64,000 nucleotides of DNA from Candidatus Thiodiazotropha sp. (ex Monitilora ramsayi) (GTDB taxonomy: Bacteria > Pseudomonadota > Gammaproteobacteria > Chromatiales > Chromatiaceae), in contig JAHXIO010000002.1 in the NCBI GenBank assembly GCA_025655595.1, positions 62,001-126,000 on the forward strand, in the 5' to 3' direction. Of the stretch, positions 18,071 through 27,335 are shown piece by piece. Below the pieces are notes generated by a model. The model did not search any database and had not been told where the DNA came from. It worked only from the letters and a program-made list of their open reading frames with translations. How positions within the stretch are numbered: the first letter of the stretch is position 1; each line of letters begins with the position of its first letter. Made by a program: the position numbers and the translations under genes.

Positions 18071-18487
18071 CGCACGGAGCCTGCTCCAGTGGAGAAACTG
18101 AAGGAATAATCCTCCTATTGTACCGAGATTTCAAGTCATAAAGGCATATTAACTATTTGTTTTCTATTTGATTTCATTCTTGATGCCACCATCGAGCCAC
18201 TCACTTGAGTTTTATCCCGGCATTCCTCGACAGATTAGCAGACAACTCGCTACCCATATCGTCCGATGCAGCGCCTGACAAACAGGGAATTATTCCTTCT
18301 CTTGAGGGGGGTGATCCAAAACGACCACGCAAATTTATTTTACTTGTAAATCAATCTGTTAATTACTCCTCTCTCAAGCATTTACAACAGGAATTAATCC
18401 CCCAGGCAAAGTGTGAACCAGTACCTGAAGGTTTCCCTCCCGCCGCCGCCAGAGGAGATAACAGGAGGCGCTTTCAGGCAGGCAATC
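18071..18487. other. Intergenic region, ParA-like / lipoprotein
   Basis: About 415 bp between two divergently oriented genes. A long open frame on the plus strand (18205-18639) crosses into the lipoprotein gene in another frame but shows no protein-like features. AT-rich stretches near 18140-18175 and 18330-18365 could hold promoters, but no clear -35/-10 pair was identified. Confidence 0.4.
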
Positions 18488-18853
18488 ATGAAAAGAATCA
18501 GCTCGCTCACTCTAGTAATCCTCGTCAGCATCATCCTCACCGCCTGTGGTGGCGGCTCCAGCGAAGCCATCAGCGACAGCCGTACTACATCGTCTTCAGT
18601 CGTCCTCTCATGGACAGCACCATCCACCCGGGCCGATAACAGCTATCTACCGCTTTCCGAACTTCAGGGCTACCGGGTGTATTACGGCACTTCAGAAGAC
18701 GACCTCAATATGCTGGTCGACCTGAACGACGATACGATCACCGAGTATTCCGTCGACAACCTCCCGTCAGGCAGCTACTACTTTGCAATTACAGTTTATG
18801 ACCTGGACGGTATGGAGAGCGGCTTATCCAATGTCGTCAATAAGGACGTATAG
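18488..18853 (+). CDS. Lipoprotein with fibronectin type III domain
   Basis: A 121-residue product from ATG 18488 (MKRISSLTLVILVSIILTACGGGSS) with a lipobox LTAC and a Gly/Ser spacer. Residues about 38-118 form a fibronectin type III-like domain: SVVLSWTAPSTRAD, then GYRVYYGTSEDDL, SVDNLPSGSYYFAITVYDLDGMESGLSNVV. Such small FN3 lipoproteins occur in many marine gammaproteobacteria, where they are thought to be surface or envelope binding modules; no specific ligand can be inferred. A longer frame starting 18413 precedes the signal peptide and is rejected. A strong terminator follows at 18907. Confidence 0.75.
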   Translation: MKRISSLTLVILVSIILTACGGGSSEAISDSRTTSSSVVLSWTAPSTRADNSYLPLSELQGYRVYYGTSEDDLNMLVDLNDDTITEYSVDNLPSGSYYFAITVYDLDGMESGLSNVVNKDV

Positions 18854-18906
18854 ATCGCAGAGCACCAAGGATGGTACAGAGAACTCCTGACCTCCATATA
18901 CAGACC

Positions 18907-18938
18907 TAAAAGCCCCCAATTCGGGGGGCTTTTTTTAT
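18907..18938 (+). terminator. Rho-independent terminator after the FN3 lipoprotein gene
   Basis: AAAAGCCCCCAATTCGGGGGGC followed by seven T residues: a 6-7 bp GC stem with an AATT-type loop and a U-run. The A-run on the left side would also allow use from the opposite strand. Confidence 0.9.
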
Positions 18939-19114
18939 GTATATCCGCCCTACCGGGCATCAGGCACGGATAGAGGTAAAAAACTCTAACCGTATGAGTA
19001 ACCACAATTAATACACCGTAGAACCCCCTAACACCGGCCTGCAATCGCCCATACAATTTCATGTAAGAGCGGACCCTTTACCTGTCCCCGGCAGACTGTC
19101 TTTGGAGGCAAGAA

Positions 19115-19858
19115 ATGGAGCAGTGGATTGAAGGCAAGATTGTGGAAAAGCGTCGTTGGAGCGATCGGCTCTACTCCCTGCGTTTCGAGGCACAGGTGGA
19201 ACCATTCAGTGCCGGCCAATTCACCCGGCTGGCCCTGGAGATTGACGGTGAGCGTGTGGCTCGTCCCTACTCTTTCGTCAATCCTCCTCATGACAACTTG
19301 CTCGAAGTCTATTTCAATGAGGTTGTGGATGGCCCGCTGAGTCCCCGGCTTGCCGCCCTGCAGCCGGGAGACAATCTCTGGGTTTCGGCAAGGCCGAACG
19401 GTTTTTTCACACTGGACCAGATACCCGACAGCGAGAATCTCTGGATGCTCGCCACCGGCACCGCACTCGGTGTCTATCTTTCCATACTGAGGACACAGGA
19501 GAGCTGGCAGCGATTTCGCAACCTTCTTCTGGTACACAACGTCCCGAGCCGGGATCACCTGAGCTATAGAGACGAGATCTCCACGCTGCAGGCGACACAC
19601 GAGTCTAACTTCCGATATCTGCCCATTACCAGCCGGGAGAACGCCGAGGGTGTGCTTAACGGCCGCATACTCGCTGCGCTGGAGGATGGCCGCTTGGAAC
19701 GACAGGCAGAACTGACTCTCTCAGCCGAGAACTCCCATGTCATGCTGTGCGGCAATATCAACATGATCAAAGAGGTGTCGGCGGTTCTTGTAACAAGAGG
19801 TATGCGCAAGCACCGCAAGAAAGAGCCGGGGCACATCACGACCGAGAAGTACCACTGA
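19115..19858 (+). CDS. fpr: Ferredoxin--NADP(+) reductase
   Basis: A 247-residue flavoprotein of the bacterial Fpr class that moves electrons between NADPH and ferredoxin/flavodoxin. The FAD site is seen in RPYSFVNPP (about residues 49-57) and the NADP region in ATGTALGVYLSILR (about 110-123) and MLCGNINMIKEV (about 210). The C-terminus GHITTEKYH matches the short Fpr type (GHITVERYW in Pseudomonas/Azotobacter). No signal peptide; cytoplasmic. It may serve oxidative-stress defence, Fe-S repair or reductant supply in a chemolithoautotroph. Convergent with the TlpA-like gene. Confidence 0.93.
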   Translation: MEQWIEGKIVEKRRWSDRLYSLRFEAQVEPFSAGQFTRLALEIDGERVARPYSFVNPPHDNLLEVYFNEVVDGPLSPRLAALQPGDNLWVSARPNGFFTLDQIPDSENLWMLATGTALGVYLSILRTQESWQRFRNLLLVHNVPSRDHLSYRDEISTLQATHESNFRYLPITSRENAEGVLNGRILAALEDGRLERQAELTLSAENSHVMLCGNINMIKEVSAVLVTRGMRKHRKKEPGHITTEKYH

Positions 19859-19881
19859 CCGATGCGGCCACTATTCTGATT

Positions 19882-20400
19882 CTACTTATGCAACTGGAGC
19901 AGTTGCTGAATCAGCTCGGGATGGTCGAACTCCCTGCCTCCCACGGCCCTATAGACAATTTTACCTTCCGGGTCTACCACGAAAGTTGTCGGTAATCCCA
20001 TGACCTTCCATTCTGTCATGACACTCGAATCGGTGTCGAAGAGAATCGGAAAGGTGGGCGAGGGCTCGATAGCACCGAGAAAGGGAAAGACGGTATCCTC
20101 ATCCTCCCCCACGTCCACCGCAAGCACCTTAACCCCTTCGTCGCCGGCTGCTTGATAGAGACGCTCCAACGAGGGCATCTCACGCCGACAGGGCGGACAC
20201 CATGTGGCCCAGAAGTTGATCACCACCACTTCACCCCGCAGTGATGCCAGGTCGACGAGTTCATCGTCCATAGAGGTCAACTTCAGGGTAGGCGCCTCGA
20301 CAGCGGGTGAGATGGGGGTCAAGCCGTGGGTCAAGGGCGGCAGGTCGGCCCAGGCTGAGAAGCTCAGCCAACCCATCATCAGTAGACTCCATCGACTCAT
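19882..20400 (-). CDS. TlpA/ResA-like periplasmic thioredoxin
   Basis: A 172-residue exported thioredoxin-fold protein. From ATG 20398-20400 it has a signal sequence (MSRWSLLMMGWLSFSAWA) and a redoxin domain with the catalytic WCPPC motif in NFWATWCPPCRREMPSLERLY, plus the cis-Pro loop GLPTTFVVDPEGKI. Such proteins reduce or isomerise periplasmic disulfides, often for cytochrome c or metal-centre maturation. The start is chosen because it lies one base after the upstream gene's stop (TAG-C-ATG). Paired with an unknown secreted protein. Confidence 0.88.
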   Translation of the reverse strand: MSRWSLLMMGWLSFSAWADLPPLTHGLTPISPAVEAPTLKLTSMDDELVDLASLRGEVVVINFWATWCPPCRREMPSLERLYQAAGDEGVKVLAVDVGEDEDTVFPFLGAIEPSPTFPILFDTDSSVMTEWKVMGLPTTFVVDPEGKIVYRAVGGREFDHPELIQQLLQLHK

Positions 20401-20401
20401 G

Positions 20402-20974
20402 CTACTTGGCACATTGGACATCTTTCAGTCTCCCCTCGAAAGGTTTGCCATCGATATCCCATCGGGCGATCAGATCGAATTTACTGCCAGGAGGCAGACC
20501 GGCAGTCAGCATACCCTGGTTCCAGTCCCCACCGGGCTGGTAGGTCTGCTCCGGTGGGAACTGCGCCCAGCGAAAAGCGATGCGTGCCGATTGCGTGAGT
20601 TGATCACTCTCGAACCGCTTCAGCCACTCCGCCGCCACGATAGGCGGTTGCTCTCCCGAAGCCGTTACAACCGACCAGTCGGCCTGACGGAAGTGGACAG
20701 CACCCGGGGCGCTGTCGTTTCTCAGCACCGTCATGAAGACACAGGCTTTCGCATAGGCTTCGGTGGCAGCGGTCGGAAGACCCCGATTGCCATAGAAGGC
20801 ACGAGCCTGATCAGGCAGGATCTGCGCCATCAGGAGCGTCACTCCATGGGCCTGCGTCTCCCAGGTGACAATACCCGTTTCAGGCGCAACTGTCCGGGTC
20901 TGCGCCGATAAGCTCGCACTCCACAGAAGGGCGCATCCGATAGCGGTCAATCGCTGGGTTCTCATTCGCAACAC
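20402..20974 (-). CDS. Secreted protein of unknown function upstream of TlpA-like gene
   Basis: A 190-residue product with a signal peptide (RTQRLTAIGCALLWSASLSAQ). The mature part is Trp/Phe-rich (DWSVVTA, AFRWAQFPPEQ, GGDWNQGMLTAGLPPG) and has cysteines at KACVFM and near the C-terminus (VQCAK). No family is recognised. It may start at GTG 20974 or at ATG 20965 three codons in. Its stop is one base before the start of the TlpA-like gene, so the two are surely cotranscribed; a disulfide substrate or partner of that thioredoxin is a reasonable but unproven idea. Confidence 0.75.
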   Translation of the reverse strand: MLRMRTQRLTAIGCALLWSASLSAQTRTVAPETGIVTWETQAHGVTLLMAQILPDQARAFYGNRGLPTAATEAYAKACVFMTVLRNDSAPGAVHFRQADWSVVTASGEQPPIVAAEWLKRFESDQLTQSARIAFRWAQFPPEQTYQPGGDWNQGMLTAGLPPGSKFDLIARWDIDGKPFEGRLKDVQCAK

Positions 20975-21064
20975 GAATTCTCGATAACTGGCATCAATTC
21001 ATCATGCCAGTCTGCCATCAGAGAACAGAAAAACAACCGCCATCGGCAGCACAATCCCCGCTTG

Positions 21065-21943
21065 TCACTTGCGGCTATTCACGCTCTGCAACACAGTACG
21101 CCCGATCTCCGCCGCGTTCTGCACCACGCTGACACCCAGCTCATCAAGCCGCTTCATCTTGGCTTGGGCGGTATCCGACTCGCCGGAGATAATCGCACCG
21201 GCATGGCCCATGGTGCGTCCGGGCGGTGCCGTCGCCCCGGCGATAAAGCCGATCAGGGGCTTGTTCATGTTTTCCCGTGCCCAAGTCGCGGCCTCCACTT
21301 CCTGGGAACCGCCGATCTCTCCGATCATCAGCACAGCATCGGTTTCGGGGTCTTCGGCAAATTTTTTCATCAGGCTGAGGAAATCACACCCGTTTACCGG
21401 GTCGCCTCCGATGCTGATACTGGTGGAGATCCCCAAACCCAGCTCACTCATCTGCTCCACCGCCTCATAGTTGAGTGTGCCGGAGCGGGAGACCAGGCCG
21501 ATCCGTCCTTTCGGATAGATGTGGGCCGGCATGATGCCCACCTTGCACTCTTCAGGCGTGATCACACCGGCGGTGTTGGGACCGACAATGATGGCGTCAT
21601 GGCCGATCAGGTAACGCTTGACCCGCACCATGTCCTGCACCGGCACGCCGTCTGTGATCACCACGATCACCTTGATCCCCGCCTCGATGGCTTCCATGAT
21701 GGCATCCGCACTGAATGGCGGTGGCACGAAGACGACACTCACGTCGGCACCCGTCTCCTTAACCGCATCTTTCACGGTATCGAAGACCGGACGTTCGATA
21801 TGGGTCTCGCCCCCCTTGCCCGGTGTTACACCGCCCACCACATTGGTGCCCATGCGGATCGCCTCCTGGGCGTGAAAGGTGGCGTGTTGGCCGGTGAAGC
21901 CCTGAAAGATCACCTTGGACTGTTTGTTGACCAGAATACTCAT
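21065..21943 (-). CDS. mtkB: Malate--CoA ligase (malate thiokinase) alpha subunit
   Basis: A 292-residue protein of the succinyl-CoA synthetase alpha family. It has the CoA-binding N-terminal domain (GFTGQHATFHAQEAIRMG) and the phospho-histidine loop TMGHAGAIISGESDTA near residue 245. Segments such as NVVGGVTPGKGG, VFVPPPFSADAIMEA and ISIGGDPVNG match MtkB of serine-cycle methylotrophs as I recall it. Generic succinyl-CoA ligase is the alternative, but the neighbouring malyl-CoA lyase and the MtkA-like partner favour malate. It activates malate with CoA at the expense of ATP, or makes ATP in reverse. Start overlaps mtkA (ATGA). Confidence 0.88.
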   Translation of the reverse strand: MSILVNKQSKVIFQGFTGQHATFHAQEAIRMGTNVVGGVTPGKGGETHIERPVFDTVKDAVKETGADVSVVFVPPPFSADAIMEAIEAGIKVIVVITDGVPVQDMVRVKRYLIGHDAIIVGPNTAGVITPEECKVGIMPAHIYPKGRIGLVSRSGTLNYEAVEQMSELGLGISTSISIGGDPVNGCDFLSLMKKFAEDPETDAVLMIGEIGGSQEVEAATWARENMNKPLIGFIAGATAPPGRTMGHAGAIISGESDTAQAKMKRLDELGVSVVQNAAEIGRTVLQSVNSRK

Positions 21944-23112
21944 GCGGCCTCCCCCTTCACTGCCTTGACCGCTTTTTCGGCCGCATCGCTGAGCCGGTCC
22001 GCGTGGATGTAGTCGAGTCCCGACTCGCTCAGGATTCTCCTGCCTGCCTCCAGGTTGGTGCCGGCCAGTCTGACCACGACCGGGACATCGATCGACTGTG
22101 ATTCCATCGCCTTGACGATGCCCTCGGCGATCCAGTCACAGCGGTTGATGCCGGCATAGATATTGAGCATCAGCACCTCGACGTTAGGATCCTCCAGGAC
22201 AATACGAATGGCATTGGCGATCTTCTCCGGCGAAGCGCCGCCGCCCACGTCGAGAAAGTTGGCCGGACGTCCGCCGTAGAGGCTGATGGCGTCCATGGTC
22301 GCCATCGCCAGGCCTGCGCCGTTGACGATGCAACCCACGCTGCCGTCGAGGGCGATATAGTTGAGGTCGTGACCGGAGGCCTCCACCTCCTTCGGGTCCT
22401 CTTCATCGAAATCTCGCAGATCCGCAATGTCGGGCTGACGAAACAGGGCGTTGCCATCGAAAGACATCTTTCCGTCCAGGGCCAGGAACTGGCCCTCCTG
22501 GGTGGTCACCAGGGGATTGATCTCCACCATCAGGGCATCCTTGTCGCGAAAACAGCGATAGAGCTGTTTCATGATACGTGCAGCCTTGTGGATCTGTTTG
22601 CCGCTGAGACCGATTTCAGCGGCCACTTTGCGGCACTGGAAGTCCTGCAATCCTACGGCGGGATCGACCACTTCGTTGATCACCTTCTCCGGGGTGGCTG
22701 CCGCCACCTCTTCGATCTCCATCCCGCCCGCTGCGGAGGCGATCAGTGTGATACGTTGTGAGGCACGGTCGATCACAAGACCCAAATAGAACTCCTGATC
22801 GATCGGCTGCATCTGCTCCACCAGCACCCGGTTGACCATGCGGCCCGTCTCCCCGGTCTGCTTGGTGACCAAACGGGAGCCGATGAGATTCTCGGCATGT
22901 TGTTGCACCTCATCCAGGCTTCTGGCCAGTTGCACGCCACCGGCCTTGCCCCGGCCGCCTGCATGGATCTGCGCCTTCACCACCCAACCGTCTCCCCCTA
23001 CCTGTTCGGCAACGGAGACGGCCTTATTGGCGGAGTGGGCCATGCCCCCTTCCGGCACAGGCATGCCGTAGCTGCGGAACAGCTCCTTGGTCTGATATTC
23101 ATGGATATTCAT
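21940..23112 (-). CDS. mtkA: Malate--CoA ligase (malate thiokinase) beta subunit
   Basis: A 390-residue ATP-grasp protein of the succinyl-CoA synthetase beta family. ATP-grasp elements include VKAQIHAGGRGKAGGVQL (about 44-61), the metal-binding ALMVEINPLVTT and LALDGKMSFDGNALFR segments, and the C-terminal NIYAGINRCDWIAEGIVKAM. In ordinary SucC the last element reads NIFGGI-RCD; the form with AGINRCDW, together with FLDVGGGASPEKI and RLAGTNLEAG, is typical of MtkA. Overlaps both neighbours by four bases (ATGA), so three proteins are made in coupled fashion. Cytoplasmic heteromer with MtkB. Confidence 0.9.
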   Translation of the reverse strand: MNIHEYQTKELFRSYGMPVPEGGMAHSANKAVSVAEQVGGDGWVVKAQIHAGGRGKAGGVQLARSLDEVQQHAENLIGSRLVTKQTGETGRMVNRVLVEQMQPIDQEFYLGLVIDRASQRITLIASAAGGMEIEEVAAATPEKVINEVVDPAVGLQDFQCRKVAAEIGLSGKQIHKAARIMKQLYRCFRDKDALMVEINPLVTTQEGQFLALDGKMSFDGNALFRQPDIADLRDFDEEDPKEVEASGHDLNYIALDGSVGCIVNGAGLAMATMDAISLYGGRPANFLDVGGGASPEKIANAIRIVLEDPNVEVLMLNIYAGINRCDWIAEGIVKAMESQSIDVPVVVRLAGTNLEAGRRILSESGLDYIHADRLSDAAEKAVKAVKGEAA

Positions 23113-24092
23113 GCCACTACCGCCTCATTGCCTGACATCCGCTCGATCTGTTCAATTTTTTCGATCACCACCTGCGCCTGACGGATGGAGGCGGCGTCGA
23201 TCATGCGACCGTCGAGGCTCACTGCGCCCCGGCCTTCGGCTGCAGCCTCTTCCATAGAGGAGACGATGCGCCTGGCCCGATCCACTTCCGCCTCTCCGGG
23301 GGTGAAGACCCGGTTCGCCAGTTCGATCTGGGAAGGATGGATTGCCCATTTCCCCTCACCGCCCAAGGCGGCAAAGGCACGCGCCACGGCCAGGTAGCCG
23401 TCGGGATCGCTAAAGTCTCCAAACGGGCCGTCGATGGGTCGCAGCCCATAGGCACGGCAGGCGACGATCATGCGGGACATGGCGAAGTGCCACTGGTTGC
23501 CCAGATAGGCCTGGCGATGACCCTCGCTGTCGGGGTCGTCCAGGACCAGATAGTCGGGATTGATCCCGCCCATGCTGGTGGTGCGGGCCTGGGTAGAGGC
23601 GGCATAGTCGGCCACGCCGAAAACCAGGGCTTCCAATCGTTCGGGGCAGGTCTGGGCGATCGCCTCCACATTGGCCATGCCCATGGCAGTCTCGATCAGA
23701 GCGTGCAGGTTGATGGGCTCGAACCCCATGGCGGTCTCGATCTGCTCCAGCAACAGCGCCACGAACTGCAGATCGGACGGCTGGTTGACCTTGGGTACCA
23801 GGATGGTGTCGAGTTTGTCTCCTGCCGCTTCGACAACTTCGATGATGTCGCGGTAGCAGAAGTGGGTGTCCAATCCGTTAATACGAATCGAGACCGAACA
23901 GCGGGACCAGTCATAGTGGTTCAGCGCATGGATGATGTTTTTTCTCGCCTCTTCTTTGTCGGACACTGCAACAGCGTCCTCCAGATCGAGAAAGACCAGA
24001 TCGGCACCCGCTTCCGGGGCCTTTTCCAACATGCGCGGATTACTGCCCGGTACGGCCAGTTCGCTTCGATGAAGACGATTTCTGAAGGCCAT
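23109..24092 (-). CDS. mcl: Malyl-CoA lyase (CitE-like)
   Basis: A 327-residue CitE-superfamily enzyme that cleaves L-malyl-CoA to acetyl-CoA and glyoxylate, reversibly. Family signatures include LHRSELAVPGSNPRMLEKA near the start, the metal-binding DLVFLDLEDAV, RINGLDTHFCYRD, ALIETAMGMANVEAI, FGVADYAAST and GKWAIHPSQIELANRVF. These are very close to malyl-CoA lyase of methylotrophs. Start at ATG 24090-24092 is chosen because a strong GGAGG lies eight bases before it; a longer frame from 24110 would put that site inside the gene. First gene of the mcl-mtkA-mtkB operon. Confidence 0.92.
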   Translation of the reverse strand: MAFRNRLHRSELAVPGSNPRMLEKAPEAGADLVFLDLEDAVAVSDKEEARKNIIHALNHYDWSRCSVSIRINGLDTHFCYRDIIEVVEAAGDKLDTILVPKVNQPSDLQFVALLLEQIETAMGFEPINLHALIETAMGMANVEAIAQTCPERLEALVFGVADYAASTQARTTSMGGINPDYLVLDDPDSEGHRQAYLGNQWHFAMSRMIVACRAYGLRPIDGPFGDFSDPDGYLAVARAFAALGGEGKWAIHPSQIELANRVFTPGEAEVDRARRIVSSMEEAAAEGRGAVSLDGRMIDAASIRQAQVVIEKIEQIERMSGNEAVVA

Positions 24093-24410
24093 AGTCGGAT
24101 CCTCCGTCATTGTTATTTATGAATTCTGTTTTTAATTTCTGCCCTTTTGTGGTGCAAATCCACACACAAAGAGAGAAAGTATTTACCACAGGCGAGGCAT
24201 GAATGACAGAAGAGAGGCTTTATCCCCCTATCTGTTTATACCGCGAATGGACAGGTGAATGAGATAGAAAAGACAATGAAAACAAAGTATATCTCATTGT
24301 TATATTTTCATTTTTATGATCACAAGAGAATCGATATTCAATGCGTCATATTGACGATAAAAATCTAAATCAATCAAGAAAACTGTGAAATGACGATCTT
24401 AATGAGAGAT

Positions 24411-24433
24411 GGTGGGGCTGGGCTCCACCCTAC
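24411..24433. repeat. REP-like palindrome
   Basis: GGTGGGGCTGGGCTCCACCCTAC: hairpin with arms GGTGGGGC and GCTCCACC (one mismatch) followed by the CTAC tail shared with the other copies. Confidence 0.6.
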
Positions 24434-24495
24434 CTGATGTGACAGCGCATTGGGCGGAGACCTGCCCCTCCGAAACCCCTCAACCGATTTTAGTG

Positions 24496-24519
24496 CGTAG
24501 GGTGGGGCTCTGCCCCACC
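24496..24519. repeat. REP-like palindrome, inverted copy
   Basis: CGTAGGGTGGGGC followed by TCTGCCCCACC: perfect GGTGGGGC/GCCCCACC arms with the GTAG tail on the left, so it is the opposite orientation to the copy at 24411. The pair sits immediately downstream of the DUF938 gene and could act as a transcription end. Confidence 0.65.
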
Positions 24520-24527
24520 AAAACGTC

Positions 24528-25127
24528 TCAACTGACTTTGCGCCAGACCAGAATCCGGTTGTTCACCGGCATCTCGATATCCTCAATGAATACCAATCCG
24601 TTAGTGGCGGCCAGTGCCTGCAGATCATCAAAATCACGAATGCCGCTTAAAGGGTCTCTCGATTTCAACCAGCCATCGAATTGCCGGTTGCTCTCGCTGG
24701 TATATTTCCCGCCGTAATTGAAGGGTCCGTAAAGCACGAACAGACCTCCCTGTTTCAACACCCGCCCAACCCCTTCGAAGCAGGTGATCACCTCCGCCCA
24801 GCTCATGATGTGCACAGCGTTTGCGCTGAAGACGGCGTCGTAGGGTCCTCCCGGCCAGTCGCCGTTGACATCTAGCAACAGAGGATAGTGGGCATTAGGT
24901 AGTGCGGCCTCATCCAACCAGGCACGAATACCGGAATGAGAGTCCTCCAAGTCACTGGTCTGCCAGGTGAGGTGGGGCATCGCAGCAGCGAAGTGGACCG
25001 CGTGCTGGCCGGTGCCGCTGCCGATCTCCAGCACCGTTTGGGTATCGGCAAATAGCCGCCGCAAGACCTCGAGAATCGGGGCCTTGTTCTGTTCACTGGA
25101 TTCGGCAAAGGGCTTGGCGCTTGTCAT
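24528..25127 (-). CDS. DUF938-family SAM-dependent methyltransferase-like protein
   Basis: A 199-residue class I methyltransferase-fold protein of the DUF938 family. Typical features: FAESSEQNKAPILEVLRRLF at the start, SAM-binding LEIGSGTGQHAVHFA (about residues 34-48), acidic TSDLED, and FSANAVHIMSW followed by LKQGGLFVLYGPFNYGG. Substrate unknown. It starts one base after hemF stops and is thus its operon partner. Confidence 0.88.
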   Translation of the reverse strand: MTSAKPFAESSEQNKAPILEVLRRLFADTQTVLEIGSGTGQHAVHFAAAMPHLTWQTSDLEDSHSGIRAWLDEAALPNAHYPLLLDVNGDWPGGPYDAVFSANAVHIMSWAEVITCFEGVGRVLKQGGLFVLYGPFNYGGKYTSESNRQFDGWLKSRDPLSGIRDFDDLQALAATNGLVFIEDIEMPVNNRILVWRKVS

Positions 25128-25128
25128 C

Positions 25129-26088
<960 letters not shown>

Positions 26089-26156
26089 TTACCAGCTTAT
26101 GTTTGCCGGCTTGGTACCTCACTACACTATACGACACCAGCGGATGAACAAGTCTC

Positions 26157-26462
26157 TCAGTCTAGCCTTTTGAGAAATACCTTCATCTCTTTCGCTGCCT
26201 GCACATCCCCTTTTGACTCCGCAACAGCAATCCCCTTCTGATAAGCCTCCCTGGCCTCATCGGTACGCTCCAACTGTGTCAGTACCTTGCCATACAGTTT
26301 CCAACTGGCCGAGTGTGTCTGATCAAAGTTCAGTGCCTGTTGCAGGTGTTCGGCAGCCTCCTTAAAGCATTTTTCCTTGAGGCAGAGGGAGCCAAGCGTA
26401 TAGCGCAACAGCGCGTTATCCTGGCCATGCTGCAGCATCTTTTCCAGTGCCTGTCGATCCAT
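26157..26462 (-). CDS. Small tetratricopeptide-repeat protein
   Basis: A 101-residue soluble helical protein of about two and a half TPR units: ALLRYTLGSLCLKEKCFKEAAEHLQQAL, SASWKLYGKVLTQLERTDEAREAYQKGI and a capping helix AAKEMKVFLKRLD. The ATG at 26460-26462 lies four bases after the stop of the persulfide dioxygenase gene with AGGG at the right distance, so the two are coupled. TPR modules mediate protein contacts; the partner is unknown. Confidence 0.8.
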   Translation of the reverse strand: MDRQALEKMLQHGQDNALLRYTLGSLCLKEKCFKEAAEHLQQALNFDQTHSASWKLYGKVLTQLERTDEAREAYQKGIAVAESKGDVQAAKEMKVFLKRLD

Positions 26463-26466
26463 TATG

Positions 26467-27162
26467 TCAGCCCTGCCGATCGAGTCCACAGGCCTGGTTG
26501 CCCGGCACCGCAATGTCGATCAACCCAGGTTTGTCCAGCACCATCTCATCCATGATACGGATGTACTCCTCACGGGTTCTCTCTCCGCCCAAACGCGGGT
26601 TGAAGCGCTTCTCCTCGCCAATAGTGCTACAGGTGAAGCCGCTATAGTCGTGTGCAGGATAGACCAGCGTCTCTTCGGGCAGGGTAAAGAGCCTGCCGGT
26701 GATGGAGTCATAAGAGCGCGCGGCGTCGCCTGACTGAAAGTCTGTGCGCCCGCTGCCGTGGATCAGGAGAATGTCGCCCGTAAAGATCACACCATCGGCC
26801 AGATAGCAGACATCGGTGTCTGTGTGACCGGGCGTATAGAGAACCTCAAGCTGCTGGCTACCCAGGGAAACGTAGTCGTCGTCGACTAATTTGATATCGG
26901 GACAATCGCTATCGACTTGGTTATGAACGCCGATTTTGCAACCGAACCGTTCCCGCAGCAGTCCGCTGCCGGTGATGTGATCCGCATGGACATGGGTCTC
27001 CAGGGCAAAGCGAAGATGCAACCCAAGCTCATCGATCAACTGACTGTCCCGCTCAACCTGCTCCCTGACAGGATCGATGATGGCTGCATCACGGGTATCC
27101 TCATTCCACACCAGGTAGGTGTAGGTACTGGATCGGTGGTCGAATAATTGCCGGAACTGCAT
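26467..27162 (-). CDS. Persulfide dioxygenase (ETHE1-like metallo-beta-lactamase fold)
   Basis: A 231-residue enzyme matching ETHE1/bacterial persulfide dioxygenases, which oxidise glutathione persulfide to sulfite and glutathione. Iron-binding residues are seen in THVHADHITG (about 56-65), TPGHTD (about 110) and the Asp of FTGDILLIHGSGRTDFQ (about 127-142), with a late PAHDYSG. AAGGAGG precedes the ATG closely. No rhodanese domain is fused. In this sulfur-oxidiser context it would remove excess sulfane sulfur; gshA for glutathione synthesis lies 2.3 kb away. Confidence 0.92.
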   Translation of the reverse strand: MQFRQLFDHRSSTYTYLVWNEDTRDAAIIDPVREQVERDSQLIDELGLHLRFALETHVHADHITGSGLLRERFGCKIGVHNQVDSDCPDIKLVDDDYVSLGSQQLEVLYTPGHTDTDVCYLADGVIFTGDILLIHGSGRTDFQSGDAARSYDSITGRLFTLPEETLVYPAHDYSGFTCSTIGEEKRFNPRLGGERTREEYIRIMDEMVLDKPGLIDIAVPGNQACGLDRQG

Positions 27163-27315
27163 AATGCCTCCTTAAAGATATGCAATATCGTTGAATTACA
27201 TAGTATATTTCTTGGTTATTATTTGGGAGCAGTGGTTGACCTATTCAACCAGCTATTTATCAGGGATTTTCGAGCTTCGGCGGTGTAAGCGTGTTAGTGT
27301 TTCGTAACAGCAACC

Positions 27316-27335
27316 AGGGCCTTTTAACAGGCCCT
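27316..27335. repeat. Small hairpin resembling joined MITE ends
   Basis: AGGGCCTTTTAACAGGCCCT: 7-bp perfect arms AGGGCCT/AGGCCCT around TTTAAC. The right half matches the last bases of the 11.2-kb MITE (TAACAGGCCCT). It could be a deletion remnant of that element or an unrelated hairpin in the leader of the 67-residue gene. Confidence 0.35.

Larger units (their letters stand above)
24093..24527. other. Intergenic region upstream of mcl with two REP-like palindromes
   Basis: About 435 bp without a gene. The part adjoining mcl (about 24110-24400) is AT-rich and is the likely promoter region of the mcl-mtkAB operon, though no clear promoter was picked. The distal part holds two palindromes of the dispersed REP-like family (24411-24433 and 24496-24519), next to the end of the methyltransferase gene. 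Confidence 0.5.

Noticed and set aside
18205-18639. 144-codon open frame on the plus strand
   Set aside because: It has no ribosome binding site, low-complexity translation, and overlaps the better-supported FN3 lipoprotein gene in another frame.
21062-22012. 316-codon plus-strand frame antisense to mtkB
   Set aside because: His-rich shadow frame typical of GC-rich codon bias opposite a real gene; mtkB is unambiguous.
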